A model generated the notes under the pieces. That model did no database searches. It saw only the letters and a list, made by a program, of their open reading frames with translations, and was not told the origin of the DNA. Positions 22,881 to 30,930 of a DNA stretch of 33,623 bases are shown piece after piece (position 1 is the first letter of the stretch; the number at the start of each line of letters is the position of its first letter). A program made the position numbers and the translations under genes. Origin of the DNA: an uncultured Micrococcales bacterium (GTDB lineage Bacteria > Actinomycetota > Actinomycetes > Actinomycetales > Microbacteriaceae); assembly GCA_913060985.1 (NCBI GenBank), contig CAJXTQ010000001.1:1-33623 (forward strand). Reading direction: 5' to 3'.

Positions 22881-23917
22881 CACTTACTCCTACTCGCTCT
22901 GATGAAAACATCTTTTCCAAGGGTTTTCAGTTCCTTGATCTCCAGGTCTATCGCCTCAGAAATGTTGTTGATTCCTAGGTCTTTCAGTGCAGTTTTGTCC
23001 CCACCTAGGAGCATCGGAGCCAAATAAACCAGGAATTCGTCCGCCAAACCCTGTTTCACAAACTTGCTGGCTACGTTTGGGCCACCCTCAACTAATACGT
23101 GTCTGATGCCTCTGTCCCACAGCTCAGCCATCGCCTCTTGCAGCGACTGTGTCCTTATGACCAGTGTTTCCGCTCGATCATTGAATACCCGCAGATTTTT
23201 ATCAAGCTCTCGCTCACCAACGACGACTCGAAGAGGCTGATGTTCGAAGTAACTTCCGTCTGGCCTTCTGGCGGTAAGTTCCGGGTCATCAATAATTGCG
23301 GTTCCCGTTCCCACCAGGATCGCATCAATCTCACTTCTTCTTCGGTGAGAATCAGCCCTGCTTTCGGGTCCTGATATCCATTGACTTGAGCCGTCTGGAG
23401 CCGCACCTCTTCCATCAAGGGTCGAGGCGTACTTTACGGTCACAAAAGGTCTTTGCTTTTTCGTTGAGACTATCCAATGCCGAGCCTGGTCATCAGCCTC
23501 CGATTTCAAAAGTCCCTTGATAATCTCCACACCCTGCTTTTTTAGAAACTTGCCTCCACCGGAAGATTTCTCACCAGGATCATTCGAAGCATAAACAACT
23601 CTGGAAATTCCGGCATCAAGCAGTGCCTGGCTGCAGGGCCCGGTTTTGCCGGTGTGGTTACAGGGTTCGAGAGTGACCACGGCGGTATAGCCTTCAGGGA
23701 ATTCATTCTGGAAGCCAAACTTTTCGCGTGCGTTTTCCATTGCGATAATTTCGGCGTGGGGAGTCCCGCTTCCCATATGCCAGCCTTCAGCAACCATCTC
23801 ACCTTCAGGGTTGAGAATTACTGCACCGACTTGCGGGTTGACTCCGTGGGCGGGTCCGTTTAGTGCCAGATTGAGTGCGTGCCGCATGGCAGATTCAAAC
23901 GCGTGATTAGAAACCAT
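22880..23917 (-). CDS. ribD: bifunctional riboflavin deaminase / reductase
   Basis: First gene of the riboflavin operon. The N-terminal deaminase (to residue ~145) has the zinc site HAEIIAMENA and TLEPCNHTGKTGPCSQAL. The C-terminal reductase begins VTVKYASTLDGRGAAPDG and includes DAILVGTGTAIIDDPELTAR and HVLVEGGPNVASKFV. The ATG at 23917 is preceded by AAAGGG (plus-strand positions 23925-23930), a Shine-Dalgarno that lies inside a predicted hairpin of the FMN riboswitch expression platform. The length of 345 aa is normal. Confidence 0.96.
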   Translation of the reverse strand: MVSNHAFESAMRHALNLALNGPAHGVNPQVGAVILNPEGEMVAEGWHMGSGTPHAEIIAMENAREKFGFQNEFPEGYTAVVTLEPCNHTGKTGPCSQALLDAGISRVVYASNDPGEKSSGGGKFLKKQGVEIIKGLLKSEADDQARHWIVSTKKQRPFVTVKYASTLDGRGAAPDGSSQWISGPESRADSHRRRSEIDAILVGTGTAIIDDPELTARRPDGSYFEHQPLRVVVGERELDKNLRVFNDRAETLVIRTQSLQEAMAELWDRGIRHVLVEGGPNVASKFVKQGLADEFLVYLAPMLLGGDKTALKDLGINNISEAIDLEIKELKTLGKDVFIRASRSK

Positions 23918-23918
23918 A

Positions 23919-23951
23919 CTCGCACCCTTTCAAGATTAACAACGGGGCGAG
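23919..23951 (-). promoter_or_regulatory. Shine-Dalgarno-sequestering hairpin of the FMN riboswitch expression platform
   Basis: On the minus strand CTCGCCCC (23944-23951) can pair with GGGTGCGAG (23919-23927), leaving one bulged base and a 16-nt loop. This buries the GGG of the ribD Shine-Dalgarno 1 nt from the start codon. It supports translational control; no U-tract follows that would make a transcription terminator. Confidence 0.55.
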
Positions 23952-23974
23952 CAGCCAGAGCATGCTGGCTAGCA

Positions 23975-24112
23975 GCTTCTACCATCCGGACTATTACCGT
24001 CGGTTTTGGAATTTCACCAAATCAACCGCCTTCAGTTTCCCCGCTGGCTGCGGAGGCTAAAGTCGGGTCGCGGACTTTCACCGCCGGTTCAGATTTTCAC
24101 TGACCCCGAAGC
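23975..24112 (-). ncRNA. FMN riboswitch (RFN element) controlling the riboflavin operon
   Basis: Reading the minus strand, the conserved RFN blocks occur in order: GCTTCGGGGTCAGTGAAA, ACCGGCGGTGAAAGTCCGCG, GGTGAAATTCCAAAACCGAC, and GGTAATAGTCCGGATGG. GAAGC then closes helix P1 with the initial GCTTC. The aptamer ends about 57 nt before ribD. It binds FMN in known examples and reduces rib expression. The variable P-arm GGCTGCGGAGGCTAAAG lies near 24047. Confidence 0.96.
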
Positions 24113-24121
24113 ACACTTAGA

Positions 24122-24127
24122 ACAATA
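24122..24127 (-). promoter_or_regulatory. candidate -10 element of the riboflavin operon
   Basis: TATTGT on the minus strand lies 9 nt upstream of the 5' arm of riboswitch helix P1, placing initiation near 24115, just before the aptamer. No good -35 is seen. It lies between the trpS stop and the aptamer. Confidence 0.45.
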
Positions 24128-24138
24128 CTCCTTTTTGC

Positions 24139-25149
24139 TCAGTTATTCCGATTAGGAATAAAGCCAAGCGCACTCTGAACATCACTGAGAGTCTTATCGG
24201 CGGTGGCACGTGCTTTTTCCGCACCTTTAGCAAGCAGCTGGTCTAGGTGATCCGGGTTTGCCATGAGCTCATTGGTCTTGTTTCGAATTGGGGCAACGGC
24301 TTCTATAACACTGTCAGCCACAGCTGTCTTCAGCTGCCCATAACCACTTCCCGCAAACTCATCCACAATCTCAGAAATGCTTCTATTGCTAACCGCTGCA
24401 AAAATTCCTAACAAATTTGAGACACCGGGCTTGTTTTCGTAATCGAAGCGTATTTCGCCGTCGGTGTCAGTTACCGCTGACTTGATCTTCTTTGCGATTG
24501 TTGAATCCTCATCCAAAAGGTTCACTAGACCCTTCGGTTCGGCAGTCGATTTGCTCATTTTTGCAGTGGGATTCTGAAGATCGTAAATCTTTGCAGTTTC
24601 CTTCAAAATAACCGCCTCTGGCATTTCAAAGACTTTTCCGTAGCGATTATTGAATCTTTCTGCAATGTTTCTGGTGAGCTCTAGGTGCTGTCGCTGATCT
24701 TCACCAACTGGCACGGCCTTTGGTTGATATAGCAAGATATCGGCAGCCTGCAGAATTGGGTAGGTAAACAAACCCACGGATGCGTTGTCGCTTCCACCCT
24801 TCTGACTTTTGTCTTTGAACTGCGTCATGCGGCTAGCCTCGCCGAAGCTTGTGATGCAGTTCAGTATCCAAGCCAGTTCTGAGTGGGCTGGAACATGCGA
24901 CTGAACAAAAAGGGTTGACTTCTCAACATCCAAACCGCTTGCAATATATTGAGCGGCTGTCTTTCGAGTGTTCTCTGCCAATAGCTTGGGATCCTGCGGA
25001 ACTGTGATGGCATGCAGGTCGACTATCACGTAGTGGGCGTTGTGGGTTTCCTGCATGGCCACCCACTGGGTCAGGGCTCCAAGGTAATTACCCAGGTGAA
25101 GTGATGAAGCACTCGGCTGCATCCCCGATAACAGGTTAGGTTTTGTCAT
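24139..25149 (-). CDS. trpS: tryptophanyl-tRNA synthetase
   Basis: Class I aminoacyl-tRNA synthetase charging tRNA-Trp. The ATP-binding HIGH-type motif is SLHLGNYLG near residue 18 and the second signature is KMSKS near 198; GEDQRQHLELTR near 150 is also characteristic. The start at ATG 25149 (MTKPNLLSGMQPS, 336 aa) is preferred over a GTG at 25164 that overlaps the xth stop but adds unconserved residues. The gene follows xth by 11 nt and probably shares its promoter. The FMN riboswitch begins 27 nt past its stop, so read-through into the rib operon is possible. Confidence 0.96.
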   Translation of the reverse strand: MTKPNLLSGMQPSASSLHLGNYLGALTQWVAMQETHNAHYVIVDLHAITVPQDPKLLAENTRKTAAQYIASGLDVEKSTLFVQSHVPAHSELAWILNCITSFGEASRMTQFKDKSQKGGSDNASVGLFTYPILQAADILLYQPKAVPVGEDQRQHLELTRNIAERFNNRYGKVFEMPEAVILKETAKIYDLQNPTAKMSKSTAEPKGLVNLLDEDSTIAKKIKSAVTDTDGEIRFDYENKPGVSNLLGIFAAVSNRSISEIVDEFAGSGYGQLKTAVADSVIEAVAPIRNKTNELMANPDHLDQLLAKGAEKARATADKTLSDVQSALGFIPNRNN

Positions 25150-25160
25150 CTTTCCGCCAT

Positions 25161-25979
25161 TCACAGTGAATAGTTGGCAACCACAGGTGAGTGATCACTC
25201 CAACGAGTATCGTAGCTGGGCGCTCTGTGAACTTGATAGTCACTGGCCAGTTCTGCAAGTTTAGGTGTGGCCAGATGATAATCGATTCTCCATCCCGCAT
25301 CGTTGTCGAAAGCTTGTCCACGGTAGGACCACCAAGAATAAGGTCCAGGTGAATCAGGGTGAGCTGCACGACCAACATCGATCCACCCTTGGGTCTTCAT
25401 GAAGCCATCAAAGTAAGCTCGCTCTTCTGGGAGAAATCCCGAATTCTTCAGATTACCCTTCCAGTTTTTGATGTCCAGTTCGGTGTGGCCAACATTGAGA
25501 TCGCCAACCAAGAGAACTAATTCCTGACTAATTAGCTCTTGCATACGCTCGGTCATGGCATCCAGGAATTTATATTTTTCCACCTGCTTGGGCGAATCCA
25601 CCTCTCCGGAGTGAACATAGATGCTGACAACGGTGAGTTTTTTTCCTTCAACATCAAATTCGGTTTCCAACCATCTTCCCGCTGAGTCAAAATCATCTGC
25701 CCCTAGCTTGACTGAACGAGATTTGATTGGAAGTTTGGACAAAACTGCAACACCGGCACGTCCCTTTTGAGAGGCTTCATCGTGATCGAGGTGCCACGGT
25801 CCTCCATCTTCGGCCAGTCCCATTTCTGAAACAATCTTTTTGATGTCTGCATCACCGGCTCTCACTTCCTGTAAGGCAAGGATGTCCGGGTTGGTCTCCT
25901 TCACCCAGTCGAGCATCCCCTTTCGGTGCGCTGCACGGATCCCATTTACGTTTACTGAGGCGATTTTCAAGCTTGGCAT
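25161..25979 (-). CDS. xth: exodeoxyribonuclease III / AP endonuclease
   Basis: Mg-dependent phosphodiesterase of base excision repair that cuts at abasic sites and trims 3' ends. Family motifs in order: SVNVNGIRAAHRKGML near residue 9, ILALQEVRA near 34 (metal Glu), GDLNVGHTELDIKN near 150, GWRIDYHLATP near 230, and SDHSPVVANY at the C-terminus (catalytic Asp/His). 272 aa. The ATG at 25979 is preceded by TAGACT ending 7 nt upstream, and AAGGA within that spacer is too close to act as a Shine-Dalgarno. It is divergent from the PtsI-like gene across only 33 bp. Confidence 0.95.
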   Translation of the reverse strand: MPSLKIASVNVNGIRAAHRKGMLDWVKETNPDILALQEVRAGDADIKKIVSEMGLAEDGGPWHLDHDEASQKGRAGVAVLSKLPIKSRSVKLGADDFDSAGRWLETEFDVEGKKLTVVSIYVHSGEVDSPKQVEKYKFLDAMTERMQELISQELVLLVGDLNVGHTELDIKNWKGNLKNSGFLPEERAYFDGFMKTQGWIDVGRAAHPDSPGPYSWWSYRGQAFDNDAGWRIDYHLATPKLAELASDYQVHRAPSYDTRWSDHSPVVANYSL

Positions 25980-25986
25980 GTCCTTA

Positions 25987-25992
25987 AGTCTA
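25987..25992 (-). promoter_or_regulatory. -10 element of leaderless xth promoter
   Basis: On the minus strand TAGACT ends 7 nt before the xth ATG. Only 8 bp separate it from the oppositely oriented -10 of the PtsI-like gene, so any -35 contacts would fall within the opposite coding region. Confidence 0.6.
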
Positions 25993-26000
25993 TGCCGACC

Positions 26001-26006
26001 TAGAAT
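26001..26006 (+). promoter_or_regulatory. -10 element of leaderless ptsI-like promoter
   Basis: TAGAAT ends 6 nt before ATG 26013; the spacer TTGTAT has no Shine-Dalgarno character. An in-frame TTG at 26007 lies within the spacer. The same hexamer precedes purU. Confidence 0.6.
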
Positions 26007-26012
26007 TTGTAT

Positions 26013-27536
26013 ATGGCAGAGCGAGTATTAGTTGGTGCGGGGGTCGCTAGCGCCGACGATGGAGTCGTCATTGCAAAGGCGCGAGTGAAGATTCCGGGCA
26101 GCATCGTTTTGTCCAATCAACCAGGGGAGCGCTTTAGCTTGCTGGATGTAAAAGTTGCCCTGCAGCAGATGCGCGAACAAATTGAGATCGAGGCATTTGG
26201 AAGCACTGGGGAGTCAATTGAGATTCTTCGAGCTATGGCCATGATGCTCAGCGACAAAGAGTTGTTTGAAGAGATAAAAGCCCGAATGAGCGAGGGGGCT
26301 GATGCAGCCACGGCCATCAGGGGTGCTTTTTCTAAATTTGCAAGAAAACTAACTGATCTGGGTGGTCACTTCGCAGAGCGATCTAATGACCTGATAGGAA
26401 TCGCTGAGCGAACAATTTCGCTGCTGGCCAATGAGCCCAGCGAGGAAGAAGATCAAGAGCGAAAGATTTTGATTGCGGAGAGGCTCTCACCGGTTGACAT
26501 TTCAAGCCTTCCAGACAACATTGCTGGTTTCATCACTGAAGAGGGCGGTATCAGCTCGCACACTGCTGTCATGGCAAGAGCGAACCAACTTCCAGCTGTT
26601 ATGGGCGTAGTGGGAGCAGGAGTCATCAAAGACGGTGACAACATTTTGCTAGATGCCACAAGCGGGCAGGTCTTTATAAACCCAAGCCAGGATGAATTAG
26701 CAAACTATCGTGCGGCAATTGAAACCGAAGTTGACCTAAGCCTGGAAACCCCCGTTCCACTGCTAGCCAATGTTGGAAGCGCCATTGAAGGGGGGAGTGC
26801 AATCAAAGCGGGAGCTCAGGGTGTGGGTCTTTACAGAACAGAATTACTGTTCCTTGGGCGCAAAGATGCACCAAGTCTCGAGGAACAGGTTTTTGAGTAT
26901 TCACGGCTACTTGCGAGATTCAAAGACAGGCTTGTAATCGCAAGGCTTTTGGATCTTGATTTTGATAAACCATTGCCTTTTTTGACTCCCGCTGGGGAGG
27001 GTGATTACTTTGGCAGAGGGCTAGCCACTTTGATGGCAAATCCCGATGTCATTAACACTCAACTCGAAGCGTTAGCCAAAGCCAGCAGTTATTACCCGGA
27101 AACAGAGCTGTGGGTGATGGCGCCGATGGTGACAAGCTACGCCGAGGCTAAGCAATTTATTGAAATGGCACGACCCTATGAATTCGACAAATTAGGCGTA
27201 ATGGTTGAGGTGCCTGAGCTTGCAACCCCGCAAGTCTTACCTGCTCTGTTTAATCTCGTTGATTTTGTTTCTATCGGCTCCAATGATCTCGCTCAATACG
27301 TACTTAGGCGACCCCGATCAAGTTTCCGCTCACTAAGTGATGCAAAGCATCCTGAAGTTATTTCCCGTGTTGCAGCAATCATCGAAGCGGGTAAGCAGGC
27401 ATCGAAGCCAGTGAGTATCTGCGGGGAAATAGCGGGTGAGCCGGAGGCTGCTCAGTGGTTCATTGACCTTGGCGCATCGTCTCTGAGTGCATCCAGTGCA
27501 TTGCTTCCAGCACTTCGACAAAAACTTGCAGTTTAG
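26013..27536 (+). CDS. ptsI: PtsI-family phosphoenolpyruvate-protein phosphotransferase (divergent enzyme I)
   Basis: Enzyme I family: takes phosphate from PEP to a histidine and passes it to HPr. The N-terminal HPr-binding/swivel region begins ERVLVGAGVASADDGVVIAKA. The phospho-histidine lies in EEGGISSHTAVMARANQLPA near residue 184. The PEP-binding barrel has GVGLYRTELLFL (Arg), ARLLDLDFDKPLPFL, VMVEVPELATP, SIGSNDLAQYVL and the C-terminal SICGEIAGE with the catalytic Cys. At 507 aa it is shorter than the usual ~550-575. DLDFDKP replaces the common DIGGDK, and AQYVLRRPR replaces TQYTLAxDR, so it is a divergent member. No HPr or EII gene is in the window. It could instead serve a non-sugar PTS. 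Confidence 0.8.
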   Translation: MAERVLVGAGVASADDGVVIAKARVKIPGSIVLSNQPGERFSLLDVKVALQQMREQIEIEAFGSTGESIEILRAMAMMLSDKELFEEIKARMSEGADAATAIRGAFSKFARKLTDLGGHFAERSNDLIGIAERTISLLANEPSEEEDQERKILIAERLSPVDISSLPDNIAGFITEEGGISSHTAVMARANQLPAVMGVVGAGVIKDGDNILLDATSGQVFINPSQDELANYRAAIETEVDLSLETPVPLLANVGSAIEGGSAIKAGAQGVGLYRTELLFLGRKDAPSLEEQVFEYSRLLARFKDRLVIARLLDLDFDKPLPFLTPAGEGDYFGRGLATLMANPDVINTQLEALAKASSYYPETELWVMAPMVTSYAEAKQFIEMARPYEFDKLGVMVEVPELATPQVLPALFNLVDFVSIGSNDLAQYVLRRPRSSFRSLSDAKHPEVISRVAAIIEAGKQASKPVSICGEIAGEPEAAQWFIDLGASSLSASSALLPALRQKLAV

Positions 27537-27973
27537 AAACTAACCTCTAATTGATCGCCAACCTGGGCAATCGAGATCTTCCCAAGAGCCCTCGGGGCAG
27601 GCCCAGCAACAACCGCACCAGATTCAAAGTTATAGCGGGCACCGTGGCACGGACACTGAATTTCACCATTCAAAACATCAGTCACCGCGCAACCAGCATG
27701 CGTGCACCTAGCGTCGAAAGCACGGAACTCACCGGATGAGGGTTGGGTTACAAAGACTTCAATATCCCCGGCTCGGAATTTCGCCCCACCACCTACTGGA
27801 ACATCACTGGCGGGACCAATGACTATAGTTGAGGGTTGCACGGCGGGTTGATTGTCAGCCGTTTCACTCGGGTTTGGACCTGAGGTTTCATTTCCCCCCG
27901 ATGCGCAGGCGGCCAGGGTCGCAGCCGCCGCTGTTCCAAGCGCACTGGTCAGAACAATCCGGCGGCTAAGCAC
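27533..27973 (-). CDS. Tat-exported Rieske [2Fe-2S] lipoprotein
   Basis: A 146-aa protein with an N-terminal twin-arginine signal (SRRIVLTSALG) ending in a lipobox (LAAC, Cys23), a Ser/Pro/Asn-rich linker, and a Rieske domain from residue ~47. Both cluster-binding boxes are present: CTHAGC near 90 and CPCHGARYNFESG near 108. It should be anchored outside the cytoplasmic membrane as a one-electron carrier. The GTG start immediately follows the sdhB TAA, with AGGAAGG as Shine-Dalgarno, so it is the fifth gene of the sdh operon. It lacks the membrane helices of a bc1-complex QcrA. The electron partner is unknown. The 3' end overlaps the PtsI-like gene by 4 nt. Confidence 0.88.
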   Translation of the reverse strand: MLSRRIVLTSALGTAAAATLAACASGGNETSGPNPSETADNQPAVQPSTIVIGPASDVPVGGGAKFRAGDIEVFVTQPSSGEFRAFDARCTHAGCAVTDVLNGEIQCPCHGARYNFESGAVVAGPAPRALGKISIAQVGDQLEVSF

Positions 27974-28711
27974 TTACGGCCTTCCTCGCAGAATCGCCTG
28001 CTTCACCTCGGCAATGGCCTTTGTCACCTCAATACCCCTCGGGCAAGCCTCGGTGCAGTTGAAGGTGGTGCGGCAACGCCAGACCCCTTCTTTGTCATTG
28101 AGGATGTCTAGCCTCACATCAGCCTCTTCATCCCTGGAATCAAAGATAAAGCGGTGGGCGTTGACAATTGCCGCTGGGCCGAAGTATTGACCGTCGGTCC
28201 AAAATACAGGGCAAGAGGTGGTGCAGGCAGCGCAAAGAATGCACTTCGTGGTGTCGTCGTAGCGAGCTCGATCTTCAGGAGACTGCAGTCTCTCTTTTTC
28301 AGGCTTGTCATTTGCCACCAGGAATGGGTTGATGTCCTTATATGCCTGGTAGAAAGGATTCATATCAACAATCAAATCCTTTTCAACCGGAAGACCCTTG
28401 ATTGGCTCAACCGTAATCGTTGAATTAATATCCAGATCCTTGATCAAGGTCTTGCAGGCCAATCGGTTTCTTCCATTAATTCTCACGGCGTCCGAACCAC
28501 AAACGCCATGAGCGCAGGAACGACGGAAGGTCAGTGAACCGTCTTGTTCCCACTTGATTTTGTGAAGAGCATCCAACACTCGGTCGGTTGCATGCATTTC
28601 AACTTCATATTCTTGCCAGCTTGCCTCTTCGCTTTTTTCGGGGTCAAACCTGCGGATGCTCAGCTTGACCGTAAATGAAGGTATTTCGGCAATTTCTTTT
28701 ACGTCGCTCAT
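27974..28711 (-). CDS. sdhB: succinate dehydrogenase iron-sulfur subunit
   Basis: Electron-transfer subunit carrying three clusters. The [2Fe-2S] ligands lie in CAHGVCGSDAVRINGRNRLAC near residue 60 (given in parts: CAHGVCGSD and NRLAC), the [4Fe-4S] ligands in CILCAACTTSCP near 157, and the [3Fe-4S] cluster plus final cysteine in FNCTEACPRGI near 215. The start is set at ATG 28711, which overlaps the sdhA stop as TAATG and gives 245 aa. An upstream in-frame ATG at 28762 lies within sdhA and adds unconserved residues. It passes electrons from SdhA FAD to quinone at the SdhCD anchor. Confidence 0.96.
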   Translation of the reverse strand: MSDVKEIAEIPSFTVKLSIRRFDPEKSEEASWQEYEVEMHATDRVLDALHKIKWEQDGSLTFRRSCAHGVCGSDAVRINGRNRLACKTLIKDLDINSTITVEPIKGLPVEKDLIVDMNPFYQAYKDINPFLVANDKPEKERLQSPEDRARYDDTTKCILCAACTTSCPVFWTDGQYFGPAAIVNAHRFIFDSRDEEADVRLDILNDKEGVWRCRTTFNCTEACPRGIEVTKAIAEVKQAILRGRP

Positions 28712-30480
28712 TAGTACTTTCGCTCCATCGGCTGGTAGTTGGTGATTACTACTGGTTTCCAATCAACTCGGATACCTGCACCAATTTCACCAGTCGGCTC
28801 TCCCTCTCGATAAAGCATCGAGTGAACCATGAATTTGTCATCATTTCTCTCCAGGTAGTCCTCGCGGAAGTGGCCGCCGCGACTTTCTCTTCTTTCCCTG
28901 GACGCATAGGCCAAAACCTCAGCAAGATCGAGCAAGAATCCAAGCTCAACCGCTTCTAGCAGATCCGTGTTGAAGCGCTGCCCGTGGTCCTGGATTGAGA
29001 TCTTTTCATAACGGGCACGAAGCTCGCTGATCTTGTTCAAGGCTTCGTTCAGGCTCTCCTCAGTTCTATAAACCTGAGCGTTTGCATCCATGGTGTCCTG
29101 CAGTTCTTTTCTCAGAACAGCCACCTTTTCATCGCCCTTTGAGTTGCGAACCTTATCCAGAAGTGCAATCACGCCAGCCTCTGCGTTGTCTGGAAGTGGC
29201 GGAAGCTTTGCAGTTTTTGCATACTCGACCGCATACATTCCAGCTCGCTTTCCAAACACGTTGATATCCAAAAGCGAGTTCGTTCCCAGACGGTTTGCCC
29301 CGTGGACGCTCACACAGGCACACTCACCCGCGGCATACAACCCCGGAACGACTGTGTCATTGTCCCTGAGCACCTCGGCTTTGATGTTTGTAGGAATTCC
29401 CCCCATTGCGTAGTGAGCGGTCGGGAACACCGGAACTGGCTCGGTGTATGGCTCAACACCGAGGTAAGTTCTTGCAAACTCAGTAATGTCTGGAAGCTTC
29501 GCGTCAATTACCGCTGGCTCCAAGTGGGTTAGGTCAAGCAGTACGTAGTCTTTATTGGGTCCAGCTCCACGTCCCTCACGAACCTCGTTGGCCATAGCCC
29601 TGGCAACCATGTCGCGCGGGGCTAGGTCTTTGATTGTTGGAGCGTATCTTTCCATAAAGCGCTCACCAGAAGCGTTCCTAAGGATTCCTCCCTCTCCTCG
29701 AGCAGCCTCCGAGAGCAGGATTCCAAGCCCCGCCAATCCGGTTGGGTGGAATTGATAAAACTCCATGTCCTCCAGCGGCAAGCCTTTTCTCCAGATAATG
29801 CCGATTCCGTCGCCGGTCAAAGTGTGAGCGTTGGAAGTGGTTTTGAAAATCTTTCCAAATCCACCCGTTGCATAAACAATGCTCTTTCCGCGGACGATGT
29901 GAATCTCACCGGTTGCCAGGTCGTAAGCAACAACGGCTGCAGGAACCTCTTGGCCGTCAACCTCAGTCATGATCATGTCAAGAACGTAGAACTCGTTGAA
30001 AAACTCAATTCCCAGTTTCACGCATGTTTGGTAGAGGGTTTGCAGAATCATGTGGCCAGTTCGGTCCGCTGCGTAGCAACTCCTTCTTACAGGAGCCTTA
30101 CCGTGGTCACGGGTGTGGCCTCCAAAGCGTCGCTGGTCAATTTTTCCATCCGGTGTTCTGTTGAATGGCAGACCCATATTTTCCAGGTCGATAACAGCTT
30201 GGACTGATTCCTTGGCCAAAATCTCCGCAGCATCCTGGTCAACCAGGTAATCGCCACCTTTTACGGTGTCAAAGGTATGCCATTCCCAGCTGTCTTCTTC
30301 AACGTTTGCCAATGCCGCAGCCATTCCACCTTGAGCGGCACCTGTGTGGCTACGGGTTGGAAACAGCTTGGTGATGACGGCAGTTCTGGCGTGGGGGCCA
30401 GCCTCGATTGCCGCACGCATGCCGGCACCGCCGGCACCAACGATTACAACGTCAAATTCGTGGTGGTGAACTTTTGTCAT
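28711..30480 (-). CDS. sdhA: succinate dehydrogenase flavoprotein subunit
   Basis: Oxidises succinate to fumarate. The FAD-binding N-terminus is FDVVIVGAGGAGMRAAIEAG. The flavinylation histidine is in RSHTGAAQGGM near residue 45. Substrate-site regions include QFHPTGLAG near 240 and ARGEGGILRN. The C-terminal segment includes HGANRLGTNSLLDINVFG and SRERRESRGGHFREDY. The length of 589 aa is typical of the actinobacterial and alphaproteobacterial enzyme. The ATG directly follows the sdhD stop (TAAATG). Its FAD requirement connects it to the riboflavin operon nearby. Confidence 0.97.
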   Translation of the reverse strand: MTKVHHHEFDVVIVGAGGAGMRAAIEAGPHARTAVITKLFPTRSHTGAAQGGMAAALANVEEDSWEWHTFDTVKGGDYLVDQDAAEILAKESVQAVIDLENMGLPFNRTPDGKIDQRRFGGHTRDHGKAPVRRSCYAADRTGHMILQTLYQTCVKLGIEFFNEFYVLDMIMTEVDGQEVPAAVVAYDLATGEIHIVRGKSIVYATGGFGKIFKTTSNAHTLTGDGIGIIWRKGLPLEDMEFYQFHPTGLAGLGILLSEAARGEGGILRNASGERFMERYAPTIKDLAPRDMVARAMANEVREGRGAGPNKDYVLLDLTHLEPAVIDAKLPDITEFARTYLGVEPYTEPVPVFPTAHYAMGGIPTNIKAEVLRDNDTVVPGLYAAGECACVSVHGANRLGTNSLLDINVFGKRAGMYAVEYAKTAKLPPLPDNAEAGVIALLDKVRNSKGDEKVAVLRKELQDTMDANAQVYRTEESLNEALNKISELRARYEKISIQDHGQRFNTDLLEAVELGFLLDLAEVLAYASRERRESRGGHFREDYLERNDDKFMVHSMLYREGEPTGEIGAGIRVDWKPVVITNYQPMERKY

Positions 30481-30930
30481 TTAGGAACTCGCAATCGCTT
30501 CACAGAATGAAGGTAGTAGATCGGGGTTTGAAGTTGGGGGGCAGGGATCAAAGGTGAAAACAACCAATGTTCCAAGCAGAATCAATGCTCCAGAAACACT
30601 CCAGAGGGTGCCAACCAGAGCAGTTCTGAGTTTTGGCTTTTCGGTGTAGTCATTAATCACGGTCCGCATTCCCAGGGTTCCGTGGATCAGTGCAAGCCAA
30701 AGCATTGCAACATCCCACCATTGCCAGAACGGGTCTGCCCATTTTCCAGCAACAAAGGCGAAGTCAATCTGTTTGATCCCTTCACCGGTGAAAAGGTTTA
30801 CAAAAACGTGGGTGAAAATCAGCACAATAAGAAGTGGGCCGCTGATGCGCATGTAGAGCCAGCCGTATTTTTCCCAGTTGGTGACTCGCTGCTTGCGAGG
30901 GGAGTTTGGTATTTCGATCTGCACTGACAT
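30481..30930 (-). CDS. sdhD: succinate dehydrogenase membrane anchor subunit SdhD
   Basis: A 149-aa anchor protein with three predicted helices (residues ~28-46, 74-92, 108-127). The short motif YMRISGPLLIVLIFTHVFVN near residue 26 includes a histidine suited as heme ligand or quinone-site residue, and ALIHGTLGMRTVINDY near 84 is typical of the SdhD side. The N-terminus is polar (PNSPRKQRVTNWEKYGW). The ATG directly follows the sdhC stop (TAAATG), with GGAG 6 nt upstream inside sdhC. It binds quinone and b heme together with SdhC in the family. Confidence 0.9.
   Translation of the reverse strand: MSVQIEIPNSPRKQRVTNWEKYGWLYMRISGPLLIVLIFTHVFVNLFTGEGIKQIDFAFVAGKWADPFWQWWDVAMLWLALIHGTLGMRTVINDYTEKPKLRTALVGTLWSVSGALILLGTLVVFTFDPCPPTSNPDLLPSFCEAIASS

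Noticed and set aside
24152..25164. GTG start for trpS overlapping the xth stop
   Set aside because: It adds five unconserved residues and has no Shine-Dalgarno; ATG 25149 gives the family N-terminus.
27525..27545. AGTTTAGAAACT palindrome at the ptsI-like/Rieske junction as a terminator
   Set aside because: The loop would be only 2 nt, or the stem 4 bp, with no U-tract in either direction.
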